A stretch of DNA of 64,000 nucleotides from Actinacidiphila oryziradicis (GCF_005047355.1 NZ_SUMC01000019.1:89940-153939); one strand, 5' to 3'. Shown: positions 1-8,480, numbered from the stretch's first letter. Notes: generated by a model from the letters alone, not told the origin. Numbers and translations are program-made.

Positions 1-1135
1 CCCGCTCCGGATCGGCCACATATACCGGCACATCGTCCGGGCCCTGCTCCTTGAAGGAGAACGGCACAGTGATCAGCCGGCCGTCGAACTCCGGGATGGC
101 GACCTGCATCGCCGCGTCCATCGGCGACAGCGCCGCGCTCGACGCCTCCCAGGCGGCCCGGGACGAGGTCAGGCACAGGCCCTGCAGTACGGGTACGTCC
201 AGCTCGCCGAGCGCGCCGATGTCCCACGCCTCGTCGTCCCCGCCCGCCGAGGCGTCCGACGCCCGGGTCCCGCCCGCCGCGAGCACGGTGGCGACCAGCG
301 CGTCGGCGCGGCCCAGCAGCTCGTACAGCCCGGCGTCGGAGCCGCGCCCCTCTGTCGTGCGCGCTTCGCCTTGACTCCGCTGCGGGCGGGTGCCGGTCGC
401 TCGTTCCTCGCTCCCGACCCCCACCCTCCGCTGCATCTCGGCTACGCCGCGCCCCTCTGTCGTGCGCGCTTCGCCTTGACTCCGCTGCGGGCGGGTGCCG
501 GTCGCTCGTTCCTCGCTCCCGACCCCCACCCTCCGCTGCATCTCGGCTACGCCGCGCAGCGAACCGCAGTAGACCGGCAGCGCGTTGGCGCCCTTCGCCT
601 CGATGGCGGCGCACAAGGTGTCGACGAAAGCCGTGTTGCCGGACAGCTCGTGCGCCCGGTAGAAGAGCACGCCCACGGTCGGCCGGCCCTCCTTGTAGGC
701 GTACGAACCATGCACCCCGTACTCCGGCATCGCGGCCGGCGGTTCGAAGCCCTCGCCGGTCAGCAGCACGGTGTCGGAGAGGAAGTGCGCCAGCTCGCGC
801 AGATTCTCCGGGCCGCCCTCGACGAGGTAACGCAGCGCTTCAGCCACCACGCCCGCCGGGACGGACGACTCGGCCATCAGCTCCGCGTCCGGCACCGTCT
901 CGCCGCCAAGGAGCACGGTCGGAACCCCGGACGCGCGCAGCGCGGCAAGCCCGTCCTCCCAGGCGCGCTTGCCGCCGAGCAGCCGTACGACGACGAGGTC
1001 CGCGCCGTCCAGCAGCGCGGGCAGTTCGGTGGCGCCGTCTACCCGGGTCGGATTGCCGATGCGGTACGGCGTGCCGCAGGCGCGGGCCGCCAGCAGATCG
1101 GTGTCGGCGGTGGAAAGCAGCAGGACCGTGCTCAC
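1..1135 (-). CDS. cobN: Cobaltochelatase subunit CobN, N-terminal part (gene runs off the window)
   Basis: Large subunit of the cobaltochelatase that inserts cobalt into hydrogenobyrinic acid a,c-diamide during aerobic cobalamin synthesis; cytoplasmic. The visible 378 residues start at a GTG (MSTVLLLSTADTDLL) and include the CobN/magnesium-chelatase segments VGVLFYRAHELSGNT and ALPVYCGSLRG and a stretch ending VPVYVADPER. Residues about 194-263 are a foreign-looking insertion of two identical 35-residue repeats, directly after GSLRG and directly before SDAGLYELLGRADA, which would otherwise be contiguous in a normal CobN. The frame is kept across the insertion. The 3' two thirds lie left of position 1. 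It is downstream of cobQ and in the same orientation, so probably part of the riboswitch-controlled cob operon. Family assignment is secure; whether the enzyme tolerates the insertion cannot be told from sequence. Confidence 0.93.
   Translation of the reverse strand, partial: MSTVLLLSTADTDLLAARACGTPYRIGNPTRVDGATELPALLDGADLVVVRLLGGKRAWEDGLAALRASGVPTVLLGGETVPDAELMAESSVPAGVVAEALRYLVEGGPENLRELAHFLSDTVLLTGEGFEPPAAMPEYGVHGSYAYKEGRPTVGVLFYRAHELSGNTAFVDTLCAAIEAKGANALPVYCGSLRGVAEMQRRVGVGSEERATGTRPQRSQGEARTTEGRGVAEMQRRVGVGSEERATGTRPQRSQGEARTTEGRGSDAGLYELLGRADALVATVLAAGGTRASDASAGGDDEAWDIGALGELDVPVLQGLCLTSSRAAWEASSAALSPMDAAMQVAIPEFDGRLITVPFSFKEQGPDDVPVYVADPER
346..555 (-). repeat. Two exact 105-bp tandem repeats inserted in frame in cobN
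   Basis: Units 346-450 and 451-555 appear identical, each 105 bp (35 codons). Each unit encodes a basic, low-complexity peptide that starts GVAEMQRRVGVGSEERATG and ends ARTTEGR. A multiple-of-three length with no stop keeps cobN open. The composition is unlike a catalytic protein segment and looks like a mobile or slippage-expanded repeat. Confidence 0.9.
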
Positions 1136-1176
1136 GGTGCCCCCATCAGTCAATGGCTTGTCGTTCACGGCGTCGT

Positions 1177-2772
1177 TCACGGTGCCCCCGGCGGGACGAA
1201 GGGCAGTCCTGGCGGTGCCCCGCCTTCGATGAGCCGCATGAGCGCGGCGGTGTCCGCGTGCTCCTCGATCAGGTCGCCGAGGCGGTCGAGCTGTTCCTCG
1301 CGCAGTGCGCCGAACGCCGTATCGGGCGCGGGGACGAATCGGCGCCCCGCCGCCTCCGCCACCCGGCGCAGGAAGGCCCGCCGGAAGCCGTCGCTCTCCA
1401 GCGAGCCGTGCCAGTGCGTGCCCCAGACGGACCCCGCCCGGCACCCGTCCAGGCTCTGCCCCTGGCCGTCGAAGATGAACCCCTCGCCGCCGTCGCCCAC
1501 ATCGGCGACGCCGTGATGGATCTCGTACCCGGTATCCACCCGCTCGCCCAGCGCCACGCCGACCGGCCGGGCCAGGGTCTTCTCCGGCGCGAAGCGCACC
1601 CGTACCGGCAGCAGCCCCAGCCCGTCGACACGCCCGGCCCGCGACTCGACGTCATCCTGGATGGTCTCGCCGAGCAGCTGGAATCCGCCGCATATGCCGA
1701 GCACCGGCCGCCCCTCCGCCGCCCGCCGCGCGATCGCGTCGGCCAGCCCGCGTGCCCGCAGCCACTCCAGCGCCCGTACCGTCCCACGAGTACCAGGCAG
1801 CACCACGAGGTCCGCGTCGGCCAGTTCCTCCGGCCGGTCCGTGAACCGCACCACAACGCCCGGTTCGGCCGCCAGGGCGTCCACATCCGTGAAGTTCGAC
1901 ATCAGCGGCACAGCGGCGACCACCACCCGGAGCAAATCCTCGCCGTACGGCGGCGCGCCGCTGCTCTCCCGTACGGTCCCGTGCCGCGACATGCGCAGCC
2001 CGTCCTCCTCATCGATGCCGAGACCGTGCCGGTACGGCAGTACGCCCATGACCTGCCGCCCGGTCAGGCCGCGCAGCATGTCGAGGCCCGGCTCCAGCAA
2101 TGCCACATCGCCCCGGAACTTGTTGACGATGTAGCCGGCGACCAGCGCCTGGTCCTCGGCGCTCAGCAGCGCCGTCGTCCCGAAGAACGACGCGAACACC
2201 CCGCCCCGGTCGATGTCCCCGACCACGACGACCGGCAGCCGTGCGGCCCGCGCCAGCCCCATGTTGACGATGTCGGTGCGCCGCAGATTGATCTCGGCAG
2301 GGCTGCCCGCACCCTCACAGATCACCGCGTCGTACTGTCCCCGCAGCTCCTCCAGGCACCCCGCCACCGTCCGCAGCAGCTCCGCCCGGTGCTCCGAGTA
2401 CGGTGCTGTCCCGGGGGACGGCCCCCGGACCCCCGCCCAAAAGCCGCGTGCGCTCATCTCACCGACCGGCTTGCCCAGCAGTACCACCTGGCTGCTGCGG
2501 TCACTGCCCGGCTTCAGCAGCACCGGATTCATCAGCGCGGTCGGCTCGATACGGGCCGCCTGCGCCTGCATCGCCTGGGCACGGCCGATTTCGGCGCCCT
2601 CGCGGGTCACGAACGAGTTCAGCGACATGTTCTGCGCCTTGAAGGGCGCCACGCGCACGCCCTTCCGGGCCAGCCAGCGGCAGATCCCCGCCGTCACCAC
2701 ACTCTTGCCCGCGTCGGACGTGGTCCCGGCGACCAGCAGCCCGCCGCCGGTCTTACCGCTGACGCCGCTCAT
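1177..2772 (-). CDS. cobQ: Cobyric acid synthase
   Basis: Glutamine-dependent amidation of four peripheral carboxylates of adenosylcobyrinic a,c-diamide to adenosylcobyric acid. The 531-residue protein has an N-terminal dethiobiotin-synthetase-like ATPase domain (GTTSDAGKS, about residues 17-24; CEGAGSPAEINLR) and a C-terminal class I glutamine amidotransferase domain with the nucleophile Cys in GICGG (about 361) and a His in GTHWHG (about 453). The ATG at 2772 follows AGGAGG and overlaps the cobD stop as ATGA, so translation is probably coupled; the longer open frame upstream runs antisense-like through cobD and was not used. Residues about 111-124 (FWAGVRGPSPGTAP) look like a small repeat-derived insertion of about 42 bp in the linker after GEMSARG. 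Confidence 0.93.
   Translation of the reverse strand: MSGVSGKTGGGLLVAGTTSDAGKSVVTAGICRWLARKGVRVAPFKAQNMSLNSFVTREGAEIGRAQAMQAQAARIEPTALMNPVLLKPGSDRSSQVVLLGKPVGEMSARGFWAGVRGPSPGTAPYSEHRAELLRTVAGCLEELRGQYDAVICEGAGSPAEINLRRTDIVNMGLARAARLPVVVVGDIDRGGVFASFFGTTALLSAEDQALVAGYIVNKFRGDVALLEPGLDMLRGLTGRQVMGVLPYRHGLGIDEEDGLRMSRHGTVRESSGAPPYGEDLLRVVVAAVPLMSNFTDVDALAAEPGVVVRFTDRPEELADADLVVLPGTRGTVRALEWLRARGLADAIARRAAEGRPVLGICGGFQLLGETIQDDVESRAGRVDGLGLLPVRVRFAPEKTLARPVGVALGERVDTGYEIHHGVADVGDGGEGFIFDGQGQSLDGCRAGSVWGTHWHGSLESDGFRRAFLRRVAEAAGRRFVPAPDTAFGALREEQLDRLGDLIEEHADTAALMRLIEGGAPPGLPFVPPGAP
2401..2442 (-). repeat. Small GC-rich palindromic insertion inside cobQ
   Basis: On the coding strand it contains a CGGGGG...CCCCCGG hairpin motif of the kind common in Streptomyces intergenic DNA and seen again in this window near 2900, 3945 and 15436. 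It adds about 14 codons without shifting frame. That it is an insertion is inferred from family expectation, not from an alignment. Confidence 0.5.
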
Positions 2773-3968
2773 GCGCCCCTCCTGTGGTTGTGGGCAGTCG
2801 TTCCGCAGGGCCGAGCGATGCGGGATGGGGGCACCTCCTGGGGGCGCCTCCCGGCCGAAGGCTGGGGGAGGTAGCTGGGGGAAGGTGGGCACAACCCGGG
2901 GGCCCGGGGGCCGGCCCCCGGTTTCGGGAAGGGGCGGGTCAGGCAAGAACTCCCGCCCGCCCCGGCGCCCTTGGCCGCACCCACCGCCGCCCACACCAGC
3001 CGGCCGCCCACAGCCGCGGCCAGCGCCAAGAGGCCCACCCGGCGGGACAGCCGCACTGCCCGCTCGATGTCCCGCACCTCGACCGGCCGGTTCCCGGCGC
3101 CCAGGACCGGCCGGTGCTCCGCCCGCCCCGCGTAGGCGAGCGTGCCGCCGAGGCGTACGCCCAGCGCACCAGCGAACGAGGCCTCGACCGGACCGGCGTT
3201 GGGGCTCGGGTGCCGCGCGCCGTCCTGCCGCCACACCCGCCACGCCCCGCGCGGGTCGGGACCGGCCAGCACGGCCAGGACCGCGGTCAGTCGCGCCCCC
3301 GGCCATCCGACGACGTCGTCGAGCCGGGCCGAGGCCCAGCCGAACCGGCGGTGGCGGGGCGACTTGTGGCCGACCATCGCGTCCAGGGTGTTCACGGCAC
3401 GGAACCCGGCCAGCCCGGGGACTCCGCCCAGCGCGCCCCAGACCAGGGCGCCGACGACCGCGTCCGAGGTGTTCTCGGCGACCGACTCGACGACCGCCCG
3501 CGCGATCTGCTGCCCGTCCAGCGCCTGCGGGTCCCGCCCGCACAGATGCGGCAGCCGCGCACGGGCCTCCTCGATGTCCCCGGCCTCCAGCGCGGTGCCC
3601 ACCGCCCGCGCCTCACGGCCGAGCGACGTGCCGCCCAGCACGGCCCAGGTGACGGTGGCCGTCAGACCCGCGGACGCGGCGGGGGAGTGGCGTACGGCCC
3701 GGGCGGCGAGCGCGGCGGCGGCCACGGTCCCGCCGGCGCACAGCGCGGTGTATGCCGCGCCCCGGCCCCGGTGGTCGCGCCACAGCCGGTGCTCCAGCGC
3801 GGCGGCCGCGCGCCCGAAGGCGGCGACGGGGTGGCCGCGGCGCGGGTCGGCGGCGGCGAGGTCGGCGAGGTAGCCGAGGGCGGCACCGTAGGCGAAGGCG
3901 CGCTGCGCACGCGCGGCGGAGTACTGCGTTCTCCCGGGGAGCGACCCCCGGTACCCCCACGAAAGCAT
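2769..3968 (-). CDS. cobD: Adenosylcobinamide-phosphate synthase (CobD/CbiB)
   Basis: Integral membrane enzyme that joins adenosylcobyric acid to an aminopropanol moiety. The core (about residues 20-325) shows the CbiB signatures AYGAALGYLADL, DPRRGHPVAAFGR, ENTSDAVVGALVWGALGG, AVNTLDAMVGHKSPRHRRF and SPNAGPVEASFAGALGVRLGG, with several hydrophobic segments. Both ends are unusual. The ATG at 3968 and the next 15 codons come from a GC-rich palindrome, and no in-frame alternative start with a clear ribosome site is visible. The last about 65 residues are proline-rich read-through of dispersed repeats, including the 2791-2892 copy. The stop overlaps the cobQ start. The native C-terminus was probably near residue 330. 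Confidence 0.88.
   Translation of the reverse strand: MLSWGYRGSLPGRTQYSAARAQRAFAYGAALGYLADLAAADPRRGHPVAAFGRAAAALEHRLWRDHRGRGAAYTALCAGGTVAAAALAARAVRHSPAASAGLTATVTWAVLGGTSLGREARAVGTALEAGDIEEARARLPHLCGRDPQALDGQQIARAVVESVAENTSDAVVGALVWGALGGVPGLAGFRAVNTLDAMVGHKSPRHRRFGWASARLDDVVGWPGARLTAVLAVLAGPDPRGAWRVWRQDGARHPSPNAGPVEASFAGALGVRLGGTLAYAGRAEHRPVLGAGNRPVEVRDIERAVRLSRRVGLLALAAAVGGRLVWAAVGAAKGAGAGGSSCLTRPFPKPGAGPRAPGLCPPSPSYLPQPSAGRRPQEVPPSRIARPCGTTAHNHRRGA
2791..2892 (-). repeat. Dispersed GC-rich hairpin repeat, copy A
   Basis: About 100 bp almost identical to the reverse complement of 15309-15409 and sharing its core (CCCAGCCTTCGGCCGGG) with 39001-39070 and 8521-8580. The core folds back on itself around TTC. 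This copy lies inside the 3' end of the cobD frame, just before the cobQ ribosome binding site. Confidence 0.8.
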
Positions 3969-4044
3969 GGGGTCAGCCCGCCGTAATGGCGGGTGTTCGG
4001 CGGCAGCCGGGCATGGCAGGGGTCCTCACTCAGGGTCCGCGCCC

Positions 4045-4250
4045 TGGTTCGACGTGACCGGCGGTGAGAGTCTCCTGGCTCCCGGATCCGCGCATCCCCG
4101 GCCTTCCAGCCGATCGCTCGGCCGTGACCTAGGTGGGGGTGCACTCCCCGGTGACAGTGGCGGGACCGCGCCGGATTCGCACCGGACTTCCTCTCCTGCC
4201 GCCGTATGGCTACGGCAGTCCACCACGTGCCGCGAATGCCCGTCAACTCA
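4045..4250 (-). promoter_or_regulatory. Cobalamin riboswitch
   Basis: Read on the minus strand, the segment contains the B12 box GAGCCAGGAGACTCTC (near 4071-4087), the conserved GGAAGTCCGGTGCGAATCC element (4175-4195) followed by GCGGTCCCGCCACTG, and flanking stem sequences. This is the adenosylcobalamin-sensing leader class, placed about 80 bp before cobD. It should lower expression of cobD-cobQ-cobN when cobalamin is plentiful. Confidence 0.93.
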
Positions 4251-4362
4251 CGATTGACCTGCGAAGAGGGATGTGTGAAGACACACACGAGCGGGGTACG
4301 TATCAATGTCCGTACCCCGCATGTCAGATGTACTGCGTCGTCCGAGGGCCGTCCGGCGCCCG

Positions 4363-4560
4363 TCAGGCGACGATCAGGAAGATCCCGTACGCCACCGCGG
4401 CCGCGCACAGCGCGAAGCAGGCACAGGCGCCGGTACGGGCGAGGACGGCGCCCTCCTTGCTGAGGCCGACGATGCCGAGCGAGAAGAGGCCGACGAGGCC
4501 GACGGTCATGACGAGGCTGACGCCGAAGACCGCCCCGAGGGCTTGCCAGTCGATGTGCAT
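4363..4560 (-). CDS. Small membrane protein downstream of pit
   Basis: A 65-residue protein (MHIDWQALGAVFGV...) with two hydrophobic segments, about residues 8-30 and 42-63. It begins 23 bp after the phosphate transporter stop on the same strand, so it is probably co-transcribed. No catalytic motif is visible. The arrangement of a phosphate permease followed by a tiny two-helix protein suggests an accessory role, but that is inference from position only. Confidence 0.8.
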   Translation of the reverse strand: MHIDWQALGAVFGVSLVMTVGLVGLFSLGIVGLSKEGAVLARTGACACFALCAAAVAYGIFLIVA

Positions 4561-4583
4561 GATGGGTGCTGGTCCTTCCGGTC

Positions 4584-5819
4584 TCAGGCGGAGGCTTGGG
4601 CGGGGTCGGCGGTGGTCGTCAGGGGCGCCGGGGCGGGGATGGTTGCCTTGAGCTCGCCGCCGACGGGCGCGATGGCGGTGGTGATGACACCGGGCGGCTC
4701 TTCCTCGGCGCCGCCACCGGCTTCGTTGACGTTGGTGTGGTCGATCGGCCTGCGGCGCGAGGCGGCCCGGATCGCCGCGCAGGCGGCGAGCGCGAGGACG
4801 GCCACGGCCGTGATTCCCCAGGCGCCCTGGTCGGCCAGGAGGGCCGCGCAGGCGGCGACGAGGCCGGCCGCCGGAAGGGTCAGCACCCAGGCGGCCGCCA
4901 TCCGGCCGGCGGTGCCCCAGCGCACCACCGCGCCCTTGCGGCCGAGGCCGGAGCCCATGACGGAGCCGGAGCAGACCTGGGTGGTGGAGAGGGAGAAGCC
5001 GAGGTGTGAAGAGGCGAGGATGACGGTCGCGGCGCCGGTCTGGGCGGCGAAGCCCTGGGGCGGCTGGATGTCGGTGAGGCCCTTGCCCATGGTGTGGATG
5101 ATCCGCCAGCCGCCGATGAAGGTGCCGAGAGCGATGGCGAGGCCGGCCGAGACGATCACCCACACAGGCGGGTCGGAGTGGGGGGCGACGACGCCGCCGG
5201 TGATCAGGGCGAGGGTGATGACGCCCATCGTCTTCTGGGCGTCATTGGTCCCATGGGCGAGGGAAACCAGGCCGGCGGAGGCGATCTGGCCGGCGCGATA
5301 GCCCTTGGCGGTCGCCGCGGGGTCCGCGTCGCGGCCGATCCGGTAGGTGAGGCGGGTAGCGAGCATCGAGGCGAGGCCGGCCACGATGGGCGCGGCGGCG
5401 GCCGGGATGAGGATTTTCATGACGATCGCGTCGCCATTGACGCCATTGGCGCCGACGGCGACCAGAGTGGCGCCGATGAGACCGCCGAAGAGGGCGTGCG
5501 AGGAGCTGGACGGCAGTCCGGCCAGCCAGGTCAGCAGGTTCCAGAGGATGGCGCCTACCAGGCCGGCGAAGATCACTTCTGGTTTGACGCCCGCGGACTC
5601 GTCGATGATGCCGCCGGAGATCGTCTTGGCGACCGCGACGGAGAGGAATGCTCCGGTCAGGTTGAGTACGGCGGACATGGCCACCGCCGTCTTGGGTTTC
5701 AGGGCACCGGTGGAGATGGTGGTTGCCATCGCGTTCGCGGTGTCGTGGAAACCGTTCGTGAAGTCGAACACGAGAGCGGTAACGATCACGATTCCGATCA
5801 GGAGCGTGATGTGTTCCAT
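4584..5819 (-). CDS. pit: Low-affinity inorganic phosphate transporter (PiT family)
   Basis: Membrane carrier for divalent-metal phosphate driven by the proton gradient. The 411-residue sequence has the PiT signature near the N-terminus (DFTNGFHDTANAMATTIST, about residues 19-37) and the second copy in the C-terminal half (LAHGTNDAQKTMGVI), separated by hydrophobic helices with a glycine-rich loop (ANGVNGD). The start ATG is preceded by only a weak ribosome site. The Pap/DUF47 partner often found before pit in Streptomyces is absent here, which fits a pitH2-type rather than pitH1-type locus. Confidence 0.93.
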   Translation of the reverse strand: MEHITLLIGIVIVTALVFDFTNGFHDTANAMATTISTGALKPKTAVAMSAVLNLTGAFLSVAVAKTISGGIIDESAGVKPEVIFAGLVGAILWNLLTWLAGLPSSSSHALFGGLIGATLVAVGANGVNGDAIVMKILIPAAAAPIVAGLASMLATRLTYRIGRDADPAATAKGYRAGQIASAGLVSLAHGTNDAQKTMGVITLALITGGVVAPHSDPPVWVIVSAGLAIALGTFIGGWRIIHTMGKGLTDIQPPQGFAAQTGAATVILASSHLGFSLSTTQVCSGSVMGSGLGRKGAVVRWGTAGRMAAAWVLTLPAAGLVAACAALLADQGAWGITAVAVLALAACAAIRAASRRRPIDHTNVNEAGGGAEEEPPGVITTAIAPVGGELKATIPAPAPLTTTADPAQASA

Positions 5820-5843
5820 TTACCCAGGCAATCGTTTGATCGG

Positions 5844-6045
5844 TCAGTGGCGATGGCGACCGTACGGAGGCAGGATGAACGGAAGGTGAACTTGGGGCGG
5901 CTTAGGGGTGCCGTGGTCGGAGGGTCGGCCCTTGGTGAGTTCTTTCAGCCGTGTGAGTGACCCGTTGAAGGCGTCCTGCTCGCCCGGGAGGGTGCCGGAG
6001 TTGTCGTACTGCCAGAAGGTCCACGCTTCCCACCCGGCCGGCCGA
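5844..6045 (-). pseudogene. C-terminal remnant of a GH25 lysozyme
   Basis: The minus strand encodes a segment with WTFWQYDNSG...PGEQDAFNGSL and RLKELTKG, the typical end of glycoside-hydrolase-25 muramidases (WQY and D.N motifs). The frame continues to a stop at 5844-5846. Upstream (beyond about 6045) the frame turns into low-complexity sequence with no catalytic domain, signal peptide or ribosome site, so this is read as a decayed fragment. It sits just before pit on the same strand. Confidence 0.65.
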
Positions 6046-6186
6046 GGCGGCGGGCTGCGACTTCCCCCGCCCGCGCAGGGCCGAACTTTGGCCGGAAAAC
6101 CGCGCCCTCTCTTGCGGGCGCCGACCGGTGCACCGCAACGCCGCTTTAGCGCGGGGCCCAGCCCAAACCACCTCAGGGCAAGGTGC

Positions 6187-6281
6187 CTCAGCTCACGACA
6201 TCTCAGCTGACGACACCTCAGCCCGCAACACCTCAGCCCGCAACGCCCTCAGCCCGCAACGCCTCAGCGCGGACCGGCTCA
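6187..6281. repeat. 15-bp tandem repeat array
   Basis: CTCA-initiated units start at 6187, 6202, 6217, 6232, 6248, 6263 and 6278 (periods 15, 15, 15, 16, 15, 15). The middle units read CTCAGCCCGCAACRC. The last CTCA includes the stop codon of the FAD oxidoreductase gene, so the array begins at that gene's 3' end and decays away from it. Confidence 0.75.
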
Positions 6282-7670
6282 GTGCCGCCCGGTGACCCGG
6301 TCCGCGAACTTCGCGACCCGGTCCGTCTCCCCGCTGCGACCGGCCTGCTCACGGCGGTCCGCGCTCCGGTAGGCCGCGTACATTCCGTGCACCCCGAGCC
6401 AGCGCAGCGGCTCCGGCTCCCAGCGGCGTACCCGGTGGCCCACCCACGGCAGCCCGGTCAGCTCGGTCTGCCCGCCCTGACCCGAATCCAGCTGCACCAG
6501 GTCGCGCAGGGTGCGTGCCGCCAGATTCGAGGTGGCGACACCGCTGCCCACATAGCCCCCCGCCCAGCCCAGCCCCGTGGAGCGGTCCAGCTCAACGCTC
6601 GCGCACCAGTCGCGCGGTACACCCAGCACGCCTGACCAGGCCTGCTCGACCGCCACCCCGGCGGCGGCGGGGAAGAAACGCACCAGGATCTCGCGCAGCG
6701 CGTCAATGGTGGCGGCCTGTGTACGCCCGTTGTTGTCCGTCCGCGAGCCGAAGCGGTACGGCACTCCCCGGCCGCCCAGCGCGATCCGGTCGTCGGCCGT
6801 GCGCTGCGCGTACATATACGCGTGCGCCATGTCGCCGAGTGTCTCGCGGCCCTCCCAGCCGATGGTGTCCCACACATGCTGCGGCAGGGGCTCGGTCACG
6901 ATCATCGATGAGTTCATCGGCAGCCAGGCCCGTCTCTGGCCCTTGATCGACGCTGTGAAGCCCTCAGTGCAACGCAGCACATATGGCGCGCGTACGGACC
7001 CGTACGGTGTCACCGCGTGCTTCGGCCGGATCTCGGTCACCGGTGTCGACTCGTGGATCACCACGCCCAGCGCCTCGACCGCCCCCGCCAGCCCCTGCAA
7101 CAACTTGACGGGTTGCACCCGCGCGCCGTGCGGCGTCCAGGTGCCGCCCGCCGTCCCGGCCACCCTGATCCGCGCCGCCGACTCGGCCGCGCTCAGCAGC
7201 AGCCGGTCCTTCTCGCCGAAGGCGGCCTCCGCCGCGTGAAAGGCCTTCAGCCGGGACAGCTGGGCGGGGGAGTGCGCCACCTCCAGCACACCGCCCATGT
7301 GGATGTCGGCTTCGATGCGCTCCTCGGCGGCGACCCGCACCACCTCGTCCACCGTCTCGTTCATCGCGCGCTGCAGCGCGAGCGCGGCGTCCGGGCCGTG
7401 CAGCTTCGCATAGCGGTCGCGGCCGGCGATGCCGTTGTACAGCCAGCCGCCGTTGCGGCCTGAAGCCCCGTAGCCGCAGAACTTCTGCTCCAGCACGGTG
7501 ATCCGCAGGAACGGCACCGCCTTCTTCAGGTAGTACGCGGTCCACAGACCGGTGTACCCGCCGCCGACGATGCACACATCGGCGGTCGTGTCGCCGGGTA
7601 GCGGCTCCCGCGGCGTGGGGACGCCGGTCTGCGCGTACCAAAAGGAGATACCGCCATTGACGGTGGTCAT
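6279..7670 (-). CDS. FAD-dependent oxidoreductase (DAO family)
   Basis: A 463-residue flavoprotein of the glycine/D-amino-acid oxidase family. A Rossmann dinucleotide-binding motif is near the N-terminus (VCIVGGGYTGLWTAYYL, about residues 32-48), followed by the DAO motif GASGRNGGWLYNG, and a C-terminal FAD-binding stretch (GYVGSGVATSNLAART). The closest named relatives by motif layout are gamma-glutamylputrescine oxidase-like enzymes, so an amine or N-methyl amino acid substrate is plausible but not shown. It stands alone, divergent from the aldolase gene at 7788. Confidence 0.87.
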   Translation of the reverse strand: MTTVNGGISFWYAQTGVPTPREPLPGDTTADVCIVGGGYTGLWTAYYLKKAVPFLRITVLEQKFCGYGASGRNGGWLYNGIAGRDRYAKLHGPDAALALQRAMNETVDEVVRVAAEERIEADIHMGGVLEVAHSPAQLSRLKAFHAAEAAFGEKDRLLLSAAESAARIRVAGTAGGTWTPHGARVQPVKLLQGLAGAVEALGVVIHESTPVTEIRPKHAVTPYGSVRAPYVLRCTEGFTASIKGQRRAWLPMNSSMIVTEPLPQHVWDTIGWEGRETLGDMAHAYMYAQRTADDRIALGGRGVPYRFGSRTDNNGRTQAATIDALREILVRFFPAAAGVAVEQAWSGVLGVPRDWCASVELDRSTGLGWAGGYVGSGVATSNLAARTLRDLVQLDSGQGGQTELTGLPWVGHRVRRWEPEPLRWLGVHGMYAAYRSADRREQAGRSGETDRVAKFADRVTGRH

Positions 7671-7787
7671 ATTGCCTCTGCTGTCCGTATGACTGATCGA
7701 ACCTCGCGGTGTGCCGGGACGTTACTGCGCCCCGCGGGCGCGCGGCAACGCGCAACCTGTCAGGATCGGGGCTCGGAGGTGGCGTGT

Positions 7788-8480
7788 ATGTCAGTACGAG
7801 ACGGACAGCGGGACGGGCGGCGACGCGACAAGCTGGAACTGGCCTGGTCGGAGCTGGTGACCACAGCGCGGCGCACAGTCGCGGACGGGCTGGTGGTCGG
7901 TACGTCCGGCAATGTATCGGTACGCGTGGGTGAACTGGTGCTCGTCACTCCAAGCGGCATCCCGTACGACCGCATCCGCCCGACTGACACGGTCGGCGTC
8001 GACCTCGACGGCAAGCAGGTGGTAGGCGAGCTCCGGCCCAGCAGCGAACTCCCCATGCACCTCGCGATCTACCGCAACACCGACGCCCAGGCCGTCGTCC
8101 ACACCCATGCCGTGCACGCCACCGCCGTCTCCACGCTCCTCTACGAGCTGCCCGCCATCCACTACATCGCCGCAGAACTCGGCGGCAAGATCCGCGTCGC
8201 CGACTACGCCACCTACGGCAGCGAGGAGCTCGCCGCCAATGTGCTCCGCGCACTGCGCGACCGCACCGGCTGCCTGCTGCGCAACCACGGCACCATCGTC
8301 TACGGCGACGACCTCGACCAGGCCTACGACCGCACTGCCCAGCTCGAATGGATGTGCCAGGTATGGCTCGCGGCGCGCTCCGTGCAGGGCTTCTCGCCGT
8401 CCTTGCTTTCCAAACGCGAACTCGCCCGCGTCGCCGAGAAGCTCCGCGGCTACGGCCAGCCCGGCGCACCGTCCGAGTAA
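7788..8480 (+). CDS. Class II aldolase/adducin family protein
   Basis: A 230-residue zinc-dependent aldolase of the fuculose-phosphate aldolase type. It has the substrate-phosphate loop GTSGNVSVR (about 38-46), the catalytic Glu in SSELPMH (about 87), zinc-ligand histidines in HTHAVH (105-110) and a third in RNHGTIV. The ATG at 7788 is preceded by GGAGGT eight bases upstream. The substrate is probably a sugar or methylthio-sugar phosphate; context gives no further clue. Confidence 0.9.
   Translation: MSVRDGQRDGRRRDKLELAWSELVTTARRTVADGLVVGTSGNVSVRVGELVLVTPSGIPYDRIRPTDTVGVDLDGKQVVGELRPSSELPMHLAIYRNTDAQAVVHTHAVHATAVSTLLYELPAIHYIAAELGGKIRVADYATYGSEELAANVLRALRDRTGCLLRNHGTIVYGDDLDQAYDRTAQLEWMCQVWLAARSVQGFSPSLLSKRELARVAEKLRGYGQPGAPSE

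Noticed and set aside
2773..3543. N-terminal extension of CobQ by 257 codons
   Set aside because: It runs out of frame through cobD; the ATG at 2772 has an ideal ribosome site and starts the conserved domain.
1153..3986. Long plus-strand open frames opposite cobQ and cobD
   Set aside because: Low-complexity Arg/Pro-rich translations, no family motifs, and they mirror the high-GC third positions of the real minus-strand genes.
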